From contig CP087216.1 in NCBI GenBank assembly GCA_020912385.1, forward strand, positions 682,001 to 746,000: DNA of 64,000 nt, written 5' to 3'. This stretch comes from Neofusicoccum parvum (taxonomy: Eukaryota; Ascomycota; Dothideomycetes; Botryosphaeriales; Botryosphaeriaceae). The notes under the pieces were generated by a model, which did no database searches, was not told where the DNA came from, and was given only the letters and a program-made list of their open reading frames with translations. A program made the position numbers and the translations under genes. Every line of letters begins with the position of its first letter. Within the stretch, counting starts at the first letter, position 1. Shown here in pieces: positions 32,416-44,000 of this stretch.

Positions 32416-34224
32416 ATGGCTCACTTACAAGTTCTGTGCCAACTTCCTCAAGACCCAATTCCGCAACAGCAGACGACTGAGAAAGTCAACCGGTTCTCCG
32501 CCGCCCGAAGATTTCCAGATGGCCAATCACCCACTACGATCATACCTAATGAAGCTTACCAGTATACTCCAATACCAAGAGAAAGTAAAGGGTTTCGCGT
32601 CTTGCAACTCCATCCTGGAGAGCGCCATGAGCTTCCTCGGTGCGACATTCAGCATGTCTCTCTCACCAACCATCCCCCCTACGAGGCATTGTCGTATGTC
32701 TGGAGCCCGGACCGCGCTTCTCGTAGGATCCTCTGTGGGTCTTCACAGACGATTTTGAGAGTCTCGATGAGCTGCTTCCTTGCTTTGAAAGACCTGCGCC
32801 ACCTGACCGAGCCAAGAAGTTTATGGATCGACGCCATTTGCATAAACCAGAAGTCCGACGAGGAGAAAACCCGCCAAGTGCGACTGATGGGCAACATCTA
32901 CCAAAGTGCCTCTCGAGTACTCATCAGGCCTACAATAGCACATCCGAAGAATTTTGATTTTGCATCCGTACTGGTGGCTATCAACAGACGTCGACATGGC
33001 CAGAATGAACTTCCAGTACCACCGCGTCTCTCTCGAGAATACTCAGAGCTTTCTTCTGATGACGGTGTAACCGGCATACAGAAATTCATCGAGAATTCGG
33101 AATGGTTCAAACGCACGTGGGCATTGCAGGAAGCAGCGCTGGCACAGAATGCAGTTCTCATTGCTCCGGAAATTGAGATCCCCTGGTCAGAATTCCTCGA
33201 CACGCTTGGAGAAGTGCGGAAAAGCAGATACTTCGGTTCTGCTTACGCCCGCAATATCGCGGACCTACGCTTGGCTTTGAGACGGCCGAAGCAAATGGAC
33301 CTGGCGCGTCTATTACGTGCTACACGTATCACGGAGGCGAGTGATATACGGGACAAACTACTTGCACTCGTTGCAATCGCTTCCGACGGAGACCACTTCA
33401 TCAACGCCATCGACTACGCGAAGCCCCCGGAACTAGTCTTCGTGGATTTCACGCGGGAATGTCTTTCGAGAATGGGCAATCTGGACATCCTCAGTACGAC
33501 GTGTGGCCAGGGCCAGCCCCGTTCCGACCTTCCAACTTGGGTTTCCGGGTGGCTGCGTCACAATCCACGGCATCATGAGATTGTTGACCAGCAGAACGCT
33601 CTAAAGAGATATAGCGCGTGTGTTGATCTCCAGCCTACTTCCGAAACCAGAGAACAGGATCCTCTCGTCCTTACTGTACGAGGGTTGATCGTCGATGTCA
33701 TTCGAAGCAAGTCAGAGGCGTCAAAGTCAGTTGGTATAGACCGGAAAGTCTGGTGTAAAGACGCATACCGGTGGTTCTTGGAAAGAGACCATCACTATGG
33801 AACCCAGACTGAGACTACCTTCCTCAACACATTGGGCTGCGGACGAACGGCACGCCAGGTCGGTAGTGCCATGGAAATCTGTCCGGAAATGGTCCATCAT
33901 TACATAAAACCGGACGTGAAGATACCACGTGGGCAGCCTGACGACTTGTGGCAGGACTTAACAAGGACGGTCTTATCCGAGTACTTGCATGATCGCTGTC
34001 TTGTAGAAACCAAGCGCGGATACCTTGGGCTTGCCACTTCCTCAGTCAAGGAAGGTGATCTTGTCTGCATCCTCGCTGGCGCTTCAATTCCTTTTATCTT
34101 GAGAGAGGCAACAGACCAGAACGGAAAGTATGAGCTCATTGGGGAATGCTATATACACGACATCATGCACGGAGAAGCCATGGAAGGACGGCAAGGGGGT
34201 TTGCAGGATTTCAAACTTGTGTAG
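32416..34224 (+). CDS. HET-domain (heterokaryon incompatibility) protein
   Basis: Single exon, 602 residues. The frame is open upstream of 32416 but the first ATG is there (MAHLQVLCQLPQDP). HET domain, about residues 55-260: FRVLQLHPGE, YEALSYVWSPD, LWIDAICINQ, then KTRQVRLMGNIYQSASRVLI and the later WFKRTWALQEAALA. The usual Trp-Leu-Gly after VLI is replaced by Arg-Pro-Thr, so one conserved strand end is altered. The C-terminal half (about 270-600) has segments typical of these proteins (SDIRDKLLALVAIASDGD, DLPTWVSGWLRH) and a final GDLVCILAGASIPFILR. HET proteins trigger cell death when genetically different hyphae fuse; many are unassigned paralogues, so a role in allorecognition is likely but not shown. 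It has no NACHT/WD40 partner domain and no obvious neighbouring partner gene. Confidence 0.85.
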   Translation: MAHLQVLCQLPQDPIPQQQTTEKVNRFSAARRFPDGQSPTTIIPNEAYQYTPIPRESKGFRVLQLHPGERHELPRCDIQHVSLTNHPPYEALSYVWSPDRASRRILCGSSQTILRVSMSCFLALKDLRHLTEPRSLWIDAICINQKSDEEKTRQVRLMGNIYQSASRVLIRPTIAHPKNFDFASVLVAINRRRHGQNELPVPPRLSREYSELSSDDGVTGIQKFIENSEWFKRTWALQEAALAQNAVLIAPEIEIPWSEFLDTLGEVRKSRYFGSAYARNIADLRLALRRPKQMDLARLLRATRITEASDIRDKLLALVAIASDGDHFINAIDYAKPPELVFVDFTRECLSRMGNLDILSTTCGQGQPRSDLPTWVSGWLRHNPRHHEIVDQQNALKRYSACVDLQPTSETREQDPLVLTVRGLIVDVIRSKSEASKSVGIDRKVWCKDAYRWFLERDHHYGTQTETTFLNTLGCGRTARQVGSAMEICPEMVHHYIKPDVKIPRGQPDDLWQDLTRTVLSEYLHDRCLVETKRGYLGLATSSVKEGDLVCILAGASIPFILREATDQNGKYELIGECYIHDIMHGEAMEGRQGGLQDFKLV

Positions 34225-34611
34225 AGAGTTTCGAGTACACTATCTCAACGTAACGTGCGTGTACGTCCATCTAATGAACAAATTCTTGTTTCTGAAAAAA
34301 AAAAAAAAAGCCAAGAGCACTGGCCAAACACTTTCTCATTATATAACAGCCCTGTTTGGAGAAGGAACAATGCTCCACTGAACACAGCTATTCCGCAGTC
34401 GAGAAGGACAACCAGCGTCTGTGTGAAGTGCTGGAGGGTCGCCCAAACGCCCACGGTCATGGATCTGGTCTGATATTTTACAGACCGCCCAGTTTTTGAT
34501 CATTTTTAGCAGAGATTAAAGTAGGAATTCGAAGTAGGTTGTCTAGTAGAATCCAGCGCTATGGACCCACTTCGGACCCACATAGCGGCCAAAAAGAGGC
34601 CGGGGAAAAAA
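34225..34611. other. 3' flank of HET gene
   Basis: Contains an A-tract of 16 at about 34297-34312. The T-run of the 5S gene terminator (minus strand, 34612-34606) is at its right edge. No gene seen. Confidence 0.4.
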
Positions 34612-34612
34612 A
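34606..34612 (-). terminator. RNA polymerase III terminator (T7)
   Basis: Seven T on the minus strand at the 3' end of the 5S gene. Confidence 0.75.
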
Positions 34613-34731
34613 CGTACAACAGCCGGGATTCCCCAATGGTCACCCACTTGAGTACTAATCGGCCGGTTCGCAGCTTGAGTATCGGCTGAGCGGACGGGAA
34701 GCCCTATATTCTGCGACCTATGGTCGTACGT
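34612..34731 (-). rRNA. 5S ribosomal RNA gene
   Basis: Read on the minus strand, the 120 bases begin ACGTACGACCATAGG and contain the conserved GGGCTTCCCGTCCGCTCAGC and GTGGGTGACC blocks. They end GTTGTACGT. The two ends pair as helix I over nine base pairs (one G-U), as in eukaryotic 5S. A run of T on the minus strand (34612-34606) directly follows, the usual RNA polymerase III stop. Single dispersed 5S genes are normal in filamentous ascomycetes. The middle (loop B/C region) looks slightly diverged, so I cannot exclude a pseudogene. Confidence 0.88.
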
Positions 34732-34847
34732 GGCAGCTGGAAAAGGTGGCACAGTATATGAATGCGGTGGTGGCTGCCAGCACGAAGGAGACCCGAATCC
34801 GACGGCAACAGGGGAAAAGGAAAAAGAAGAAACGCGCCGGTTGACGT

Positions 34848-34872
34848 GAAGCCCTATGATCGTACGTGGCAG
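34848..34872 (-). pseudogene. Duplicated 5' fragment of 5S rRNA and its upstream flank
   Basis: CTATGATCGTACGTGGCAG (34854-34872) matches the 5S start and flank at 34718-34736 with one mismatch. It is joined to GAAGCCCTAT, which in the real gene lies about 17 bases further inside. It looks like a small rearranged copy of the 5S 5' end. Confidence 0.45.
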
Positions 34873-37800
34873 AGAGAATTGCGGAGAGGTAATATATACC
34901 CCGTTCATCACCTTGAACCACCGCTCCAGGCCACGCTGCTAGTAGACCCAAGGCACGTTGCTCTATCTTACAGGCCTCCTATACTCTTCCAAGCCCTTGC
35001 CATACTTCGTTGAGCACACGGCATCGTCCCCTCCTCTCGCAGTGCATCAGCAAGATGGCACAGCACAGCACAGCACGTGGAAGCAGGTAAACAACATTCT
35101 TCAGCTCCTGCCTCGCCCTACCCAACCCGCCTCCCACCCGCCACCTTCGCCGCGTGCGCAGCCACCACCGCACTCCCGGCGGCCTCCCAGCCCCGGTCCC
35201 CACGCCACCGGCACCCCTGGATCAAGCAGTCTCACATCACAACAGCCACCGCAAGCCACGCGAGCGCCCCGGTCTCGCCCAGCCAGCAAGACATGCGGCC
35301 CCTCGTCTCCACGCGTCTCCGTTACGCACAAACGGCGCGGCACCCCTGGGGCGGTGCGCTGCGCTGCGGTGGCGTTTGGCGGAGGGCGTGGGAGCGCAGG
35401 GTCGGGGACGCTGTGGTGGCTGCGATGCCGGGATGCTTGGTGAAAAATGGCACGGAGCTTGGCGGAGATATGGAGACTGCCGCTATTGGAATGCGGGTGG
35501 TCTCGCGTGGGCATGAGGGGGGTGCGTGGAGGCGAAGGGGTTTGGCATGCTCGCGGTTGGTGGCGTCGAGCTGTCGAGACGGATTTAGCAGGTTTTGCGT
35601 CTCAAATGAGTGGTCGCTTGAGGCTCTCTCGCTACTGTTTCCGTAGAGTCAGTCCTTCGAGCCCGATGTTGGGACGCGAAGGGGAAAGACGTCGGTGCTC
35701 CTCGCTCGGGATGGAAGTTTGCGGGTATACGTAAGAATAAAAGAGAGCAGATATTTACTGGTAGGCTTGGAAGACGTAGGAAAAGGGGAAAGGAATACTC
35801 AAGGGTTCAGGGGCTCTGTTGGAGATTGATGTGCTTATAGCAATTTGGACCCTGGCTATAGGTTAAATGTACGTCATATACTTACCAAGGGCGCTCGGGT
35901 TCCGGTGTATGACAGGACATGAAAGGAGCTCGGAACGCCTGCTGGTAAGAGCACGTGTGACGAACTCACCGCCATCAGACACGGTCTTCCTTATTGCCAC
36001 AGCTTTCAAGTTGTTCGCCGCTGTACGGCGGCCGAGAATCGCATTTCTCACGCCAGAGCTCTTTTCACCGGTCACGTTTCGGTGCCTCTCCACTCAAGCT
36101 ACCGCATCCAACATTACGGGAAGCTCAACAAACTTACCATCATTCCTGGAAGAGCCTACTCGTCATCGTCCGTCCATGCTATTCCGCAGCACAAACACTC
36201 TCCCACCGTCCAGCGTGTATGGGCTGATTTATGGAGGGGGAAAATAGGTGGATCAGATTAGTAACGGCGGAAAAATCGTTTAAGATGATGTAAGAGGCGA
36301 CCCCAAGTGCACCAGTGCGCCCTAATTTGTTGAAGTAGCTTCCTGTCTGAGGTAGCCAGTGGGCCGAAGAGAAGGTACGGTGGCTCGAAGGCAACCTTTT
36401 ATGTCCATTGCAAAGTGATTGCCTACGCGGGGGTGTTTTATAATGATGAGAGCACTCTCGTGGTGGCCAATGGACACAGCCGTGAGGCAGCCAGGTGAGA
36501 AGAGACGGAGCATTTGTTCAGATGCGTAACATTTTCCCCGGACGTTTACGTCTGAATGAGTATTCAATTCTGCTTTTTTTTTTTTGGCGAATTGAGCTGA
36601 TGCGAAGTTCAGCGAAGGCTGAAGCGGAGATTTGCAGATTCTTGGACTGAGTTTTCGCGTTTTCGTGGAGGCAGGTAGCGATGGAGGTGAGACGGAGCGT
36701 GGTTAAGACGTAAAGTAATTACTCACTCACTGTATCCTGGAAAGACCCAAAGCAAGATATACAATCTCCTTCGACTAAAAGAAAGGCCACCTACCATACT
36801 TTTTCGTTGCTGATTTAAGCTGCCATCACTCAAATGGCCGTTAAGGCCAGCAATTACCATCAAGCCTTGAAGTACTCACCCGGAAAAACGGCTCCGACAG
36901 GAGTTCTTACCGCTGCTCAGCCTCACTCCACATCCCCACTTCCAATAGTTCTCCCACGGGCTCTGCCGTGCCGTACGCCGCACGCCGGCACATCTCGCGG
37001 GCCAACATCGTATCGCCGTCTCGTGAGGCCCATTTGGAATGCCATGTAGCTGAAACGACACTCCAAAAAAGAAGCGAGCAAGAGGGCAGAAATACGACGC
37101 AGCGCCGAAACGCTCTCACCACCGTCCGAAAAGCCACGCTTCATGTCGACCCGTCTTGGGACTTTGGATAAAGAAAAGAACAATCAAAAGTGGTCTCTTC
37201 TGCCGAGGCAACGGATGTCGATCGATCATCGCGGGCCGCAGCGACGACGTAAAACTCGATGGCTTGCTTCAGGACTCAGGTGCTCTGCGTCGACAGAGAT
37301 GCGTTTGAGATGGAGCCGGGTATGCCCCTGGTCGGGAGGTGTTGTAGGAAGGCCAGCGTGCCTGTGGCTGATGGCAGACGCGCTCCTACCACCCGTCTCC
37401 CGCCGCAGCGGCGCAGGGTGAAATCATTTCTTGAAGCAGACATCGATCCTCATCGCCAGAGATGAGAAGGTTCTAGACGCCAAATGGCGGCTCTGATCAT
37501 GAGCGAAGCACAGATCGCCCGCCTGTCGTCACCTTCTGCAATGGGAGGAGCCGCGGACGACCCCTGTGGCGGATCTGAAGGCCAGCGGACGCGTGCGTTG
37601 GCGGTCTGCAGCGCGACATGTCGCCCACCCACGATGCGCGGAAGACCGTAGAGGCGGAAATTTGCCCAGACTGCCCAAGCTGGATGACGAAACGAGTGGC
37701 TTTTTTGGTGTGCGATACGAAGCAGGCGTGATAACGGTGTAGATGGCAGAGGGCAGAGCAGCAGCGGGGGTAAGCAGATGACGACGGCAGCGAATGGGAG

Positions 37801-39797
37801 GCGCAGAATATATTACGCCGAAATATGCCTGGACCACCCACTCTCTACTCTCACCGGCGCAGAAGCGGCTGATTCGCCGTGCAAGCCAGCCAGCCGGAGT
37901 CGAAATTAGGGGCCCGCAGAAAAAAGGCTGACTTGCAGAGCGCACCAAAGAGGCATCTCAGGCCGGGGGGCGGTCAGTAAAGGAGGCGCGTCAGTGTCAT
38001 TTTGCAGCGGCGGCGAGAGTGATACAGGCAAACGGCCTGCAATGAGCGCAAGATTGAGGGCCGGCACTCGAGATTCGCGAAGGAAATAATGGAGGTTGGC
38101 GATTTTGGCTCTGAATTAAGGTTCGGACATTGGCTGATAGCGCAGCCGGTATCCGGCAGGTTCGGGAGAGGCGACGATATGAGCAGAAGAGCCGGCTATC
38201 TGGCGGCAATTTGGCGTGGTGTTGGCGCCGGCCAGTGCAGCTGCTTCGAGGCCGAGACACGCAATGGCACCCGGCAGGCCTGCGCCGCCATGACTCCGCC
38301 GGCCTCTGCCGCGCAGGCGGGCGGGCTGAGGCACGAGCGCGCATGTTTGATGAGAGACAGCTGCGGCTTGGCCGCGGTGAAGGAGTCTCGACTGAGGCTG
38401 GAGCAGGCGCGGGCTCGGAGGCGGCGCGCTCGGGCGCTCACTGCGCAGCCGGAGCACTCGCGGTGCGGCCCATGCAGGCGGTGGCCGGGAGGTGCCACAG
38501 CAGGCGGAATGCGAGGAGGCACGATGCGCGCATCGCAGATTCTGCACACGTCGCCGGCAGCTCAGCAGATTGACAGATCCACGACGGCGCCGGGAGGCTT
38601 GTTGCGCCCAGCCGCAATAACGGCGCTCGCGCTGGACGGGGCCACCTCTTTATCCTCGGAGATTTGTGCCTGGGATGGCGATCCAGCAGTGGCGCGGCGG
38701 TGATGATGTTGGTGGATGGTGAAACAGCACCCTGCGCTCCCATGGCGTGGGCACCCTCGGCCCGCTGACCGCCACCACGCACAGAGACACAAGTCGGCGA
38801 CAAGACAATGTGCCACGGCAGCGTCGCATCAACGCCTGCGCGATCGTGCGGCCAGCGCCAGCCGGCCAGGTAAGTAAGTACGACACCGAACGGACTGGAT
38901 CGCCCGGGACCATCATCGACGTCGCGCCGCGTCGTCGTCGCCCAGCACGCGGCCAGCCAAGGCGGCGGCGGACAAACGAGATTGGGCTGCTGAGATAAGG
39001 AAACACGGCCGCCGTGGGCCATGCCAATGTGTGCGGGGGGCGCGATCAGCGACGCGGCCGCGGTCGTCCAGGTCGTCCGATGCGACTCAGGAGGCGGAGC
39101 ACCACGCGCTTTGAGCGGCTGCCGAGCCCACGCGCCGGCGCGACACGGGCAAGACGACGGCGAGCGCCCGCGACAGGCCAGCGGGAGCGCAGAAACAGGC
39201 GGCCACCGGCAGCCGCACACACGGTGCTGGCCTCACCTCACGCCGCGTTGTCGTTCCGACGGCGGCCTGGGCAGCCAATGCGCGCGGCGGCGCTCGTCGG
39301 TCGCGCGCGCAAGCGCCGTGCATCCCGATGGTCGCGGGACGACGTCGCCGGCCGCTGCAGGTACGGGCGGTGGCCGCGGGGCTGATTGGGCGGGCGGCGC
39401 ACTGGCGCAGGCTGGCGGCGGGCTGCGCGTGTCCGGGAGGCCCCTGTGGGCTGCCCCGTGCGGCTAGCCCTGTTCCTGGAGATCCATCGTGAAATTGCGG
39501 CCTGCAGGGTCCCCGGCCGCCGCCTCTGCGCCTGAGCCACCGCGCGCGAGGCCTTTTTACAGGCGCTGGCTCCCCGCCGCTCCACCCTTCCCTTTGCCTC
39601 CCACCGAGCCTCTCGTTCTTGACACTCGTTCACGTCTCTCCGAGACAATTACTCTCCTTACTCTCAGTCGCTCATTCTGGGAATCGCCGGCTCCGACTTG
39701 CAGAATTGACTTCTGCCTGCGATCAACGACCAATTACGACTCCTGAACGCTCAGTCTCTCTCGCGCAGTCAATCGCCAACTAGCCTCGCACATCAAC
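34873..39797. other. Long gene-poor region
   Basis: About 4.9 kb with no gene that I can support. 34.9-37.9 kb has short frames only; a frame at about 35077-35646 (plus) is uninterrupted but without domain or start. 37.9-39.5 kb is very GC-rich and shows long Arg/Ala/Gly frames on both strands, as chance frames do in such DNA. The last 300 bases (C/T-rich) are the probable promoter and leader of the next gene. Confidence 0.4.
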
Positions 39798-41099
39798 ATG
39801 CAGCTCACCGGTGCCCTTTCCCTGGCCTTCGCCGCCGCCGCCGCCGCCTCGGCGCACGCTCCCTACCAGTTCGAGCGCAGGCAGTACAGCAACAGCTCTG
39901 CTTCTGTTGACGCCCTCGCCGTCACGCCCACCGAGATGACCACCTCGACCGTCTACGCCACCCAGCTGTACACCGTCACCTCCTGCGCCCCCGAGGTCAC
40001 CAACTGCCCGGCCGACTCCACCAAGGTCGTCACCAGCGTCATCGCCATCAGCACCACCGTGTGCCCCGTGACCGCTACCGAGACCCCGGCTGGCACTCCC
40101 ACCCCCGCGCTGTCGTCCACCGTCGACGGCGGCGCTGAGGCTCCCGCCTCCACCCCCAACGCCCCGGTCTCCGCCGCCTCGGTTGTCCCCTCCGTTCCCC
40201 TGGGCACCGGCGCCTACCCGGCCCCCAGCTCGGCCAGCGATGTCCAGGCTGAGACCGCTCCCCTCCCCGAGTCGGCCACCGTTGTCACCAAGACCAGCGA
40301 CACCACTCTGACCTACACCCTGGGCACGGGCTCGTCCACCACCGTCGTCACCACCACCGTCAAGCACACCAGCACCGAGACTCTGTACTCGGTAAGCTTA
40401 AACCGTTTCGAATCGAACCTTATGCGCATGAACTAACTGAGTCGCAGACCATCTACGCCACCAAGCCGGCCACCACCCCGGCTGGCTCTGCTGTTGGCGG
40501 TGCCGGCGCTGAGCCCACCACCACCATCTCCTCCACCTCCACCACCACCAAGATCGTGACTGTGTACCCCGTCTCCGGCACCCCCGGCGCCACTGGCCTC
40601 GTCCAGGCCGAGACTGCCGCTGAGTCTGGCACCTGCGCGCCCAAGACCGTCACCGTCACCCAGTCCGCTGAGACCGTCACTGTGGTACGTAGAGAATTGC
40701 AAACTGAAAAGACGCAACCAGCTTGCTAACATGTTCCAGACCGTCACCCCCAGCGCCGACGTTGATGCTGCCACGGCCACTCCGATGACCACCAGCACCG
40801 TCTACACCACCATCATCTCGACCTCGACCGACCTGTCGGCCAGCACTGAGCACGTCGTCACCAAGACGGTCGCTCTGTACACGACCGTCTGCCCCGTCAC
40901 CGCGACCGCCACCCCCAGCGGCCACTCCGTCGCCCCTCTCCAGTCCAGCTACAGCGCCTACTACCCCACTCCTTCGGCCGCGGAGGTTGACGCCGCCGCT
41001 GCGTCCAGCACCCCGTGTGCCAGCACTGGCTTCATCACCGTCTCCAAGGCGGGCGTTGCCGCTCCCAGCGGCTACCGCTTCCCCGCGAAGAAGTACTAA
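39798..41099 (+). CDS. Secreted Thr/Ser-rich cell-wall-type protein
   Basis: Three exons: 39798-40391, 40448-40684 and 40740-41099, 396 residues. Both introns are phase 0 with CTAAC branch sites. Residues 1-20 are a signal peptide ([19 protein letters not shown]). A dibasic site FERRQ just after it could be a Kex2-type processing site. The mature part is rich in Thr, Ser, Val, Ala and Pro, with a repeated module: [16 protein letters not shown] then [12 protein letters not shown] in exon 1, and [15 protein letters not shown] then [12 protein letters not shown] in exon 3. These are typical of heavily O-glycosylated wall or surface proteins of filamentous fungi. The C-terminus ([10 protein letters not shown]) is polar, so no GPI-anchor signal is seen; it may be secreted or linked differently. 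Codon use is strongly C-biased, suggesting high expression. Confidence 0.8.
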
Positions 41100-44000
41100 G
41101 CGTGCTTCCGTGACGGCTGCCACTTTTGTGCAAAGCATGAAGAGAGCGTACATATCAAAAAGGCGCTGGACCGTTTTTGGGCCCGTTTTGATTTAAACAG
41201 GGGGAACTGGGAGTTCGACTGTGTTTTTCGCGCGACTTTTTATCTTTAATCGCTGGTCGGTGTGCATCTGGACCGAGGCTCAGGGAGCCCGACCGATTTC
41301 CTTCTATTACGTCCTGTCAAGCTATTGTAACTCGATAGAATCTCAGGGTTCCCCATCTTCAACAATCTTCTCTTCTCAAAAAGAACTCCGAACTTTCCCC
41401 TGAATAAGGAAAAAGCGGAAGGAAACCTGGTGCATTGTGTTTTTGTTTTTTGTTTTTCCTTGTACAGCTATACCTTCTTGTGCCTCTCCGCGGAGAGCCA
41501 CCGTCTTTTCTGGATTTCCTTTGTCGTTACAGTGATGAGTTACGGAGAAGCAACCGGTGGGTTATTTCGACTGAGCGACTGAGCATCTTTCTGTTTTCGC
41601 ATCAAAGCACAGCATATCCATGGTCGTTGGGAATCCTTTTCAAGGTCGTTTTTCCTCGTTTGTTCCGGCGGTTTTTCCAAATACCCATCAAGCATCACTT
41701 GCAAACCCTCTTTTTCCTTGCACACTCTTGGGACTGGTTTCCTCGAAGCAGGAAGGAGGTTTGTTAGTAGGCCGCCGAACATTGCTTTGGCATATCGAAA
41801 CTACATAGCCAGAAGAAAACTGCGTCTTCGACGGGTTCCCAGATCTCAAACCGCGCTGTCCACACCATGTGCTATCGTGACTGCTGCATCATAAAATGTC
41901 AACGATCGCCGGTTTGGGGCGCAGCCCTCCCTTCTGCCGGCCTCCTGGCGTCGCTGTGCCGACCCGCTGTCACGGTCTGAAGATGACACCAGCAGCCGGG
42001 CTAGCCTACCGTATTACCGCATGCCAACACACCAATATCGCCCTATAGTACGCACCGCGGCTCACAATCAAGCCTCGAGCCTTGGCTTCATCAACCAGCA
42101 GCGCGGCGTTTGAGATCACGAACCCGGTTTCTCGTTTTCGCTCACCCGAGCAACAAGCAACACGATGCGTTTTCCCTTCCTCCCTTCAACAATGCGCATT
42201 GACAGAACAGCACAGCACAGCCACCATGACCACCTCCGTCCTGCAACGCCCACGCGCACCGTTTCGCGTAGCCTCAAACCTAGCACGCACGTGTCCTGAC
42301 CCTCCTCCCCCCGACGATCTACGCCGCACCTGCCAAGCCCTTCCCGCGCCTGGCGCCGCCCAACCTATCTTTAGACGCCATCTAGTAGTGGCGGCGGCGG
42401 CGGCGGCGGCGCGAGCGAGGCGCCTATTGTGAAGCACGCCGGCGCGAAAAGGACGGGGGATTTGGGATTCCGGCAGGATGCATGTAGCCGTGCGAGGTGG
42501 AGGCTCACCAACGAGCGCCTTAGGCACACACCCGACCATCAAAGAAAAAAAACTCAGCAATTTAATTTTTTTTATCCTTCCCTCCTCTGACGATCCAGAC
42601 GCAACAATACCCTCGACATTTGCGGAACGGGACGGGAGAGGCAAATTTTTCCCTCTGCCGCGAGATTATTGTCCGCGCAGATGAGGGCCTCGATGACCCG
42701 AACGGTGAGCCCAGCGTCGCAGGTGAATGAAATGAAACAGGGGGGGTCTGCCTGATCGGGAGGTGCTGGCAGAGCATCCCTGGCGGCCGGGGTTGCGTCG
42801 CGCGCAAGGTTCTCCTTGTTGATCGGGTTTGGGGTTTGGGGTTTGGGGGGTTTAAGGTGGTGCGGCTGGGGTGGCAGGGGTGCGGTCGCGTCAGGGCCTG
42901 GGCCGCTGCTTATTTGGCGGGGGCGGTGGGAAACATGTTTCGGCGGAGTGGGCGCGTTGGTGATGGGGATTCTTTTTTCTCTTTCTGTTGGTGGGGGGCG
43001 GGGGGCGGTGTGGGGATGTGGGTGTTGGTGGTTGGGTTGGTGGTGATGCGCGGTGGAGGGATGAAGGCTGCGCAGAGCGGGGGAGAGGATGATGACTGGT
43101 GTGTTTAGGGCGGTGACGCAAAAAGGTATGCACATGTTGTCTCTTTTCCTTTCTTTTTTGAAGCTGCTGAACTAGTGTTTTTCAGGTTTGATGGACACTG
43201 CATGCGTGATGTAACTGAGAACACCGTTATTGGTGTGACACGATTGCATTTACTTTCTCCAACTTTGAATCACGTCTGGACCTCGTCCTTATACTTCTCC
43301 TGCTTCCGGCGGCCTAAGCGGTGATGTACTCTTCACCGCTGCTTTCTACTCCCTTCAGTTCGCTCTCTCAGCCTTAGTAGTCTACTCACATCATCTACTG
43401 CAGCTTTGATGACACAGAACCTAATTTTGGCTGTCTGGCTTTTAAACTGGTGTGTTTGGAACTTCTTCGCTGCCCATCCAAGGAAGGAACCAGTGCCATC
43501 ACCACGGGGAATACCTAAATTGGCGGATATTCATAGTTAAGTCAGATACAGTCCGATCATCTGCCGCCAAATGACAGTCTTAGCAGATGACGCTATATCT
43601 CTCGCTCATGCTGGGCGCTATTTGAATAGGTATGGTTATCTCTCCACCGCTTCAAACCCAAATTTGCTCCTAATTGACTTTGGCATCCCTTTCATGGAAA
43701 AAATCGGCATACTAGACTTACCCTCGATATCAATACTAATCTAAGTCCGGTTTATTCCTACCCTCTGGCTGTGAGGTGTTTCTTAAGTGGCCGCATATTG
43801 ATACTTTCCTACACATAACGCTACCGAAAATCACGGTCTGTTGATCCTGGTGAACGTAGCCTGCTCACAATGTCACCTCACTGGCAAGGGATAATTCAGC
43901 TGGACAGAACAGTTCGAAGCCTTTCTGCAGAATATCATACATAATACGTGAAGGGTAGTCTCAGTCAAAAGTTCCGCGTTTGAGTGAGACGAAGAGCAAG

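Noticed and set aside
35077..35646. 189-codon plus-strand frame after a GTAAAC-like site
   Set aside because: Low-complexity Pro/Ser start and Trp/Arg-rich end without a family; upstream ATG at about 35055 does not give a clean splice.
38089..39467. Multiple long frames in the 38-39.5 kb GC-rich block
   Set aside because: Frames on both strands overlap heavily, with repetitive Ala/Arg/Gly composition; typical of high GC without coding selection.
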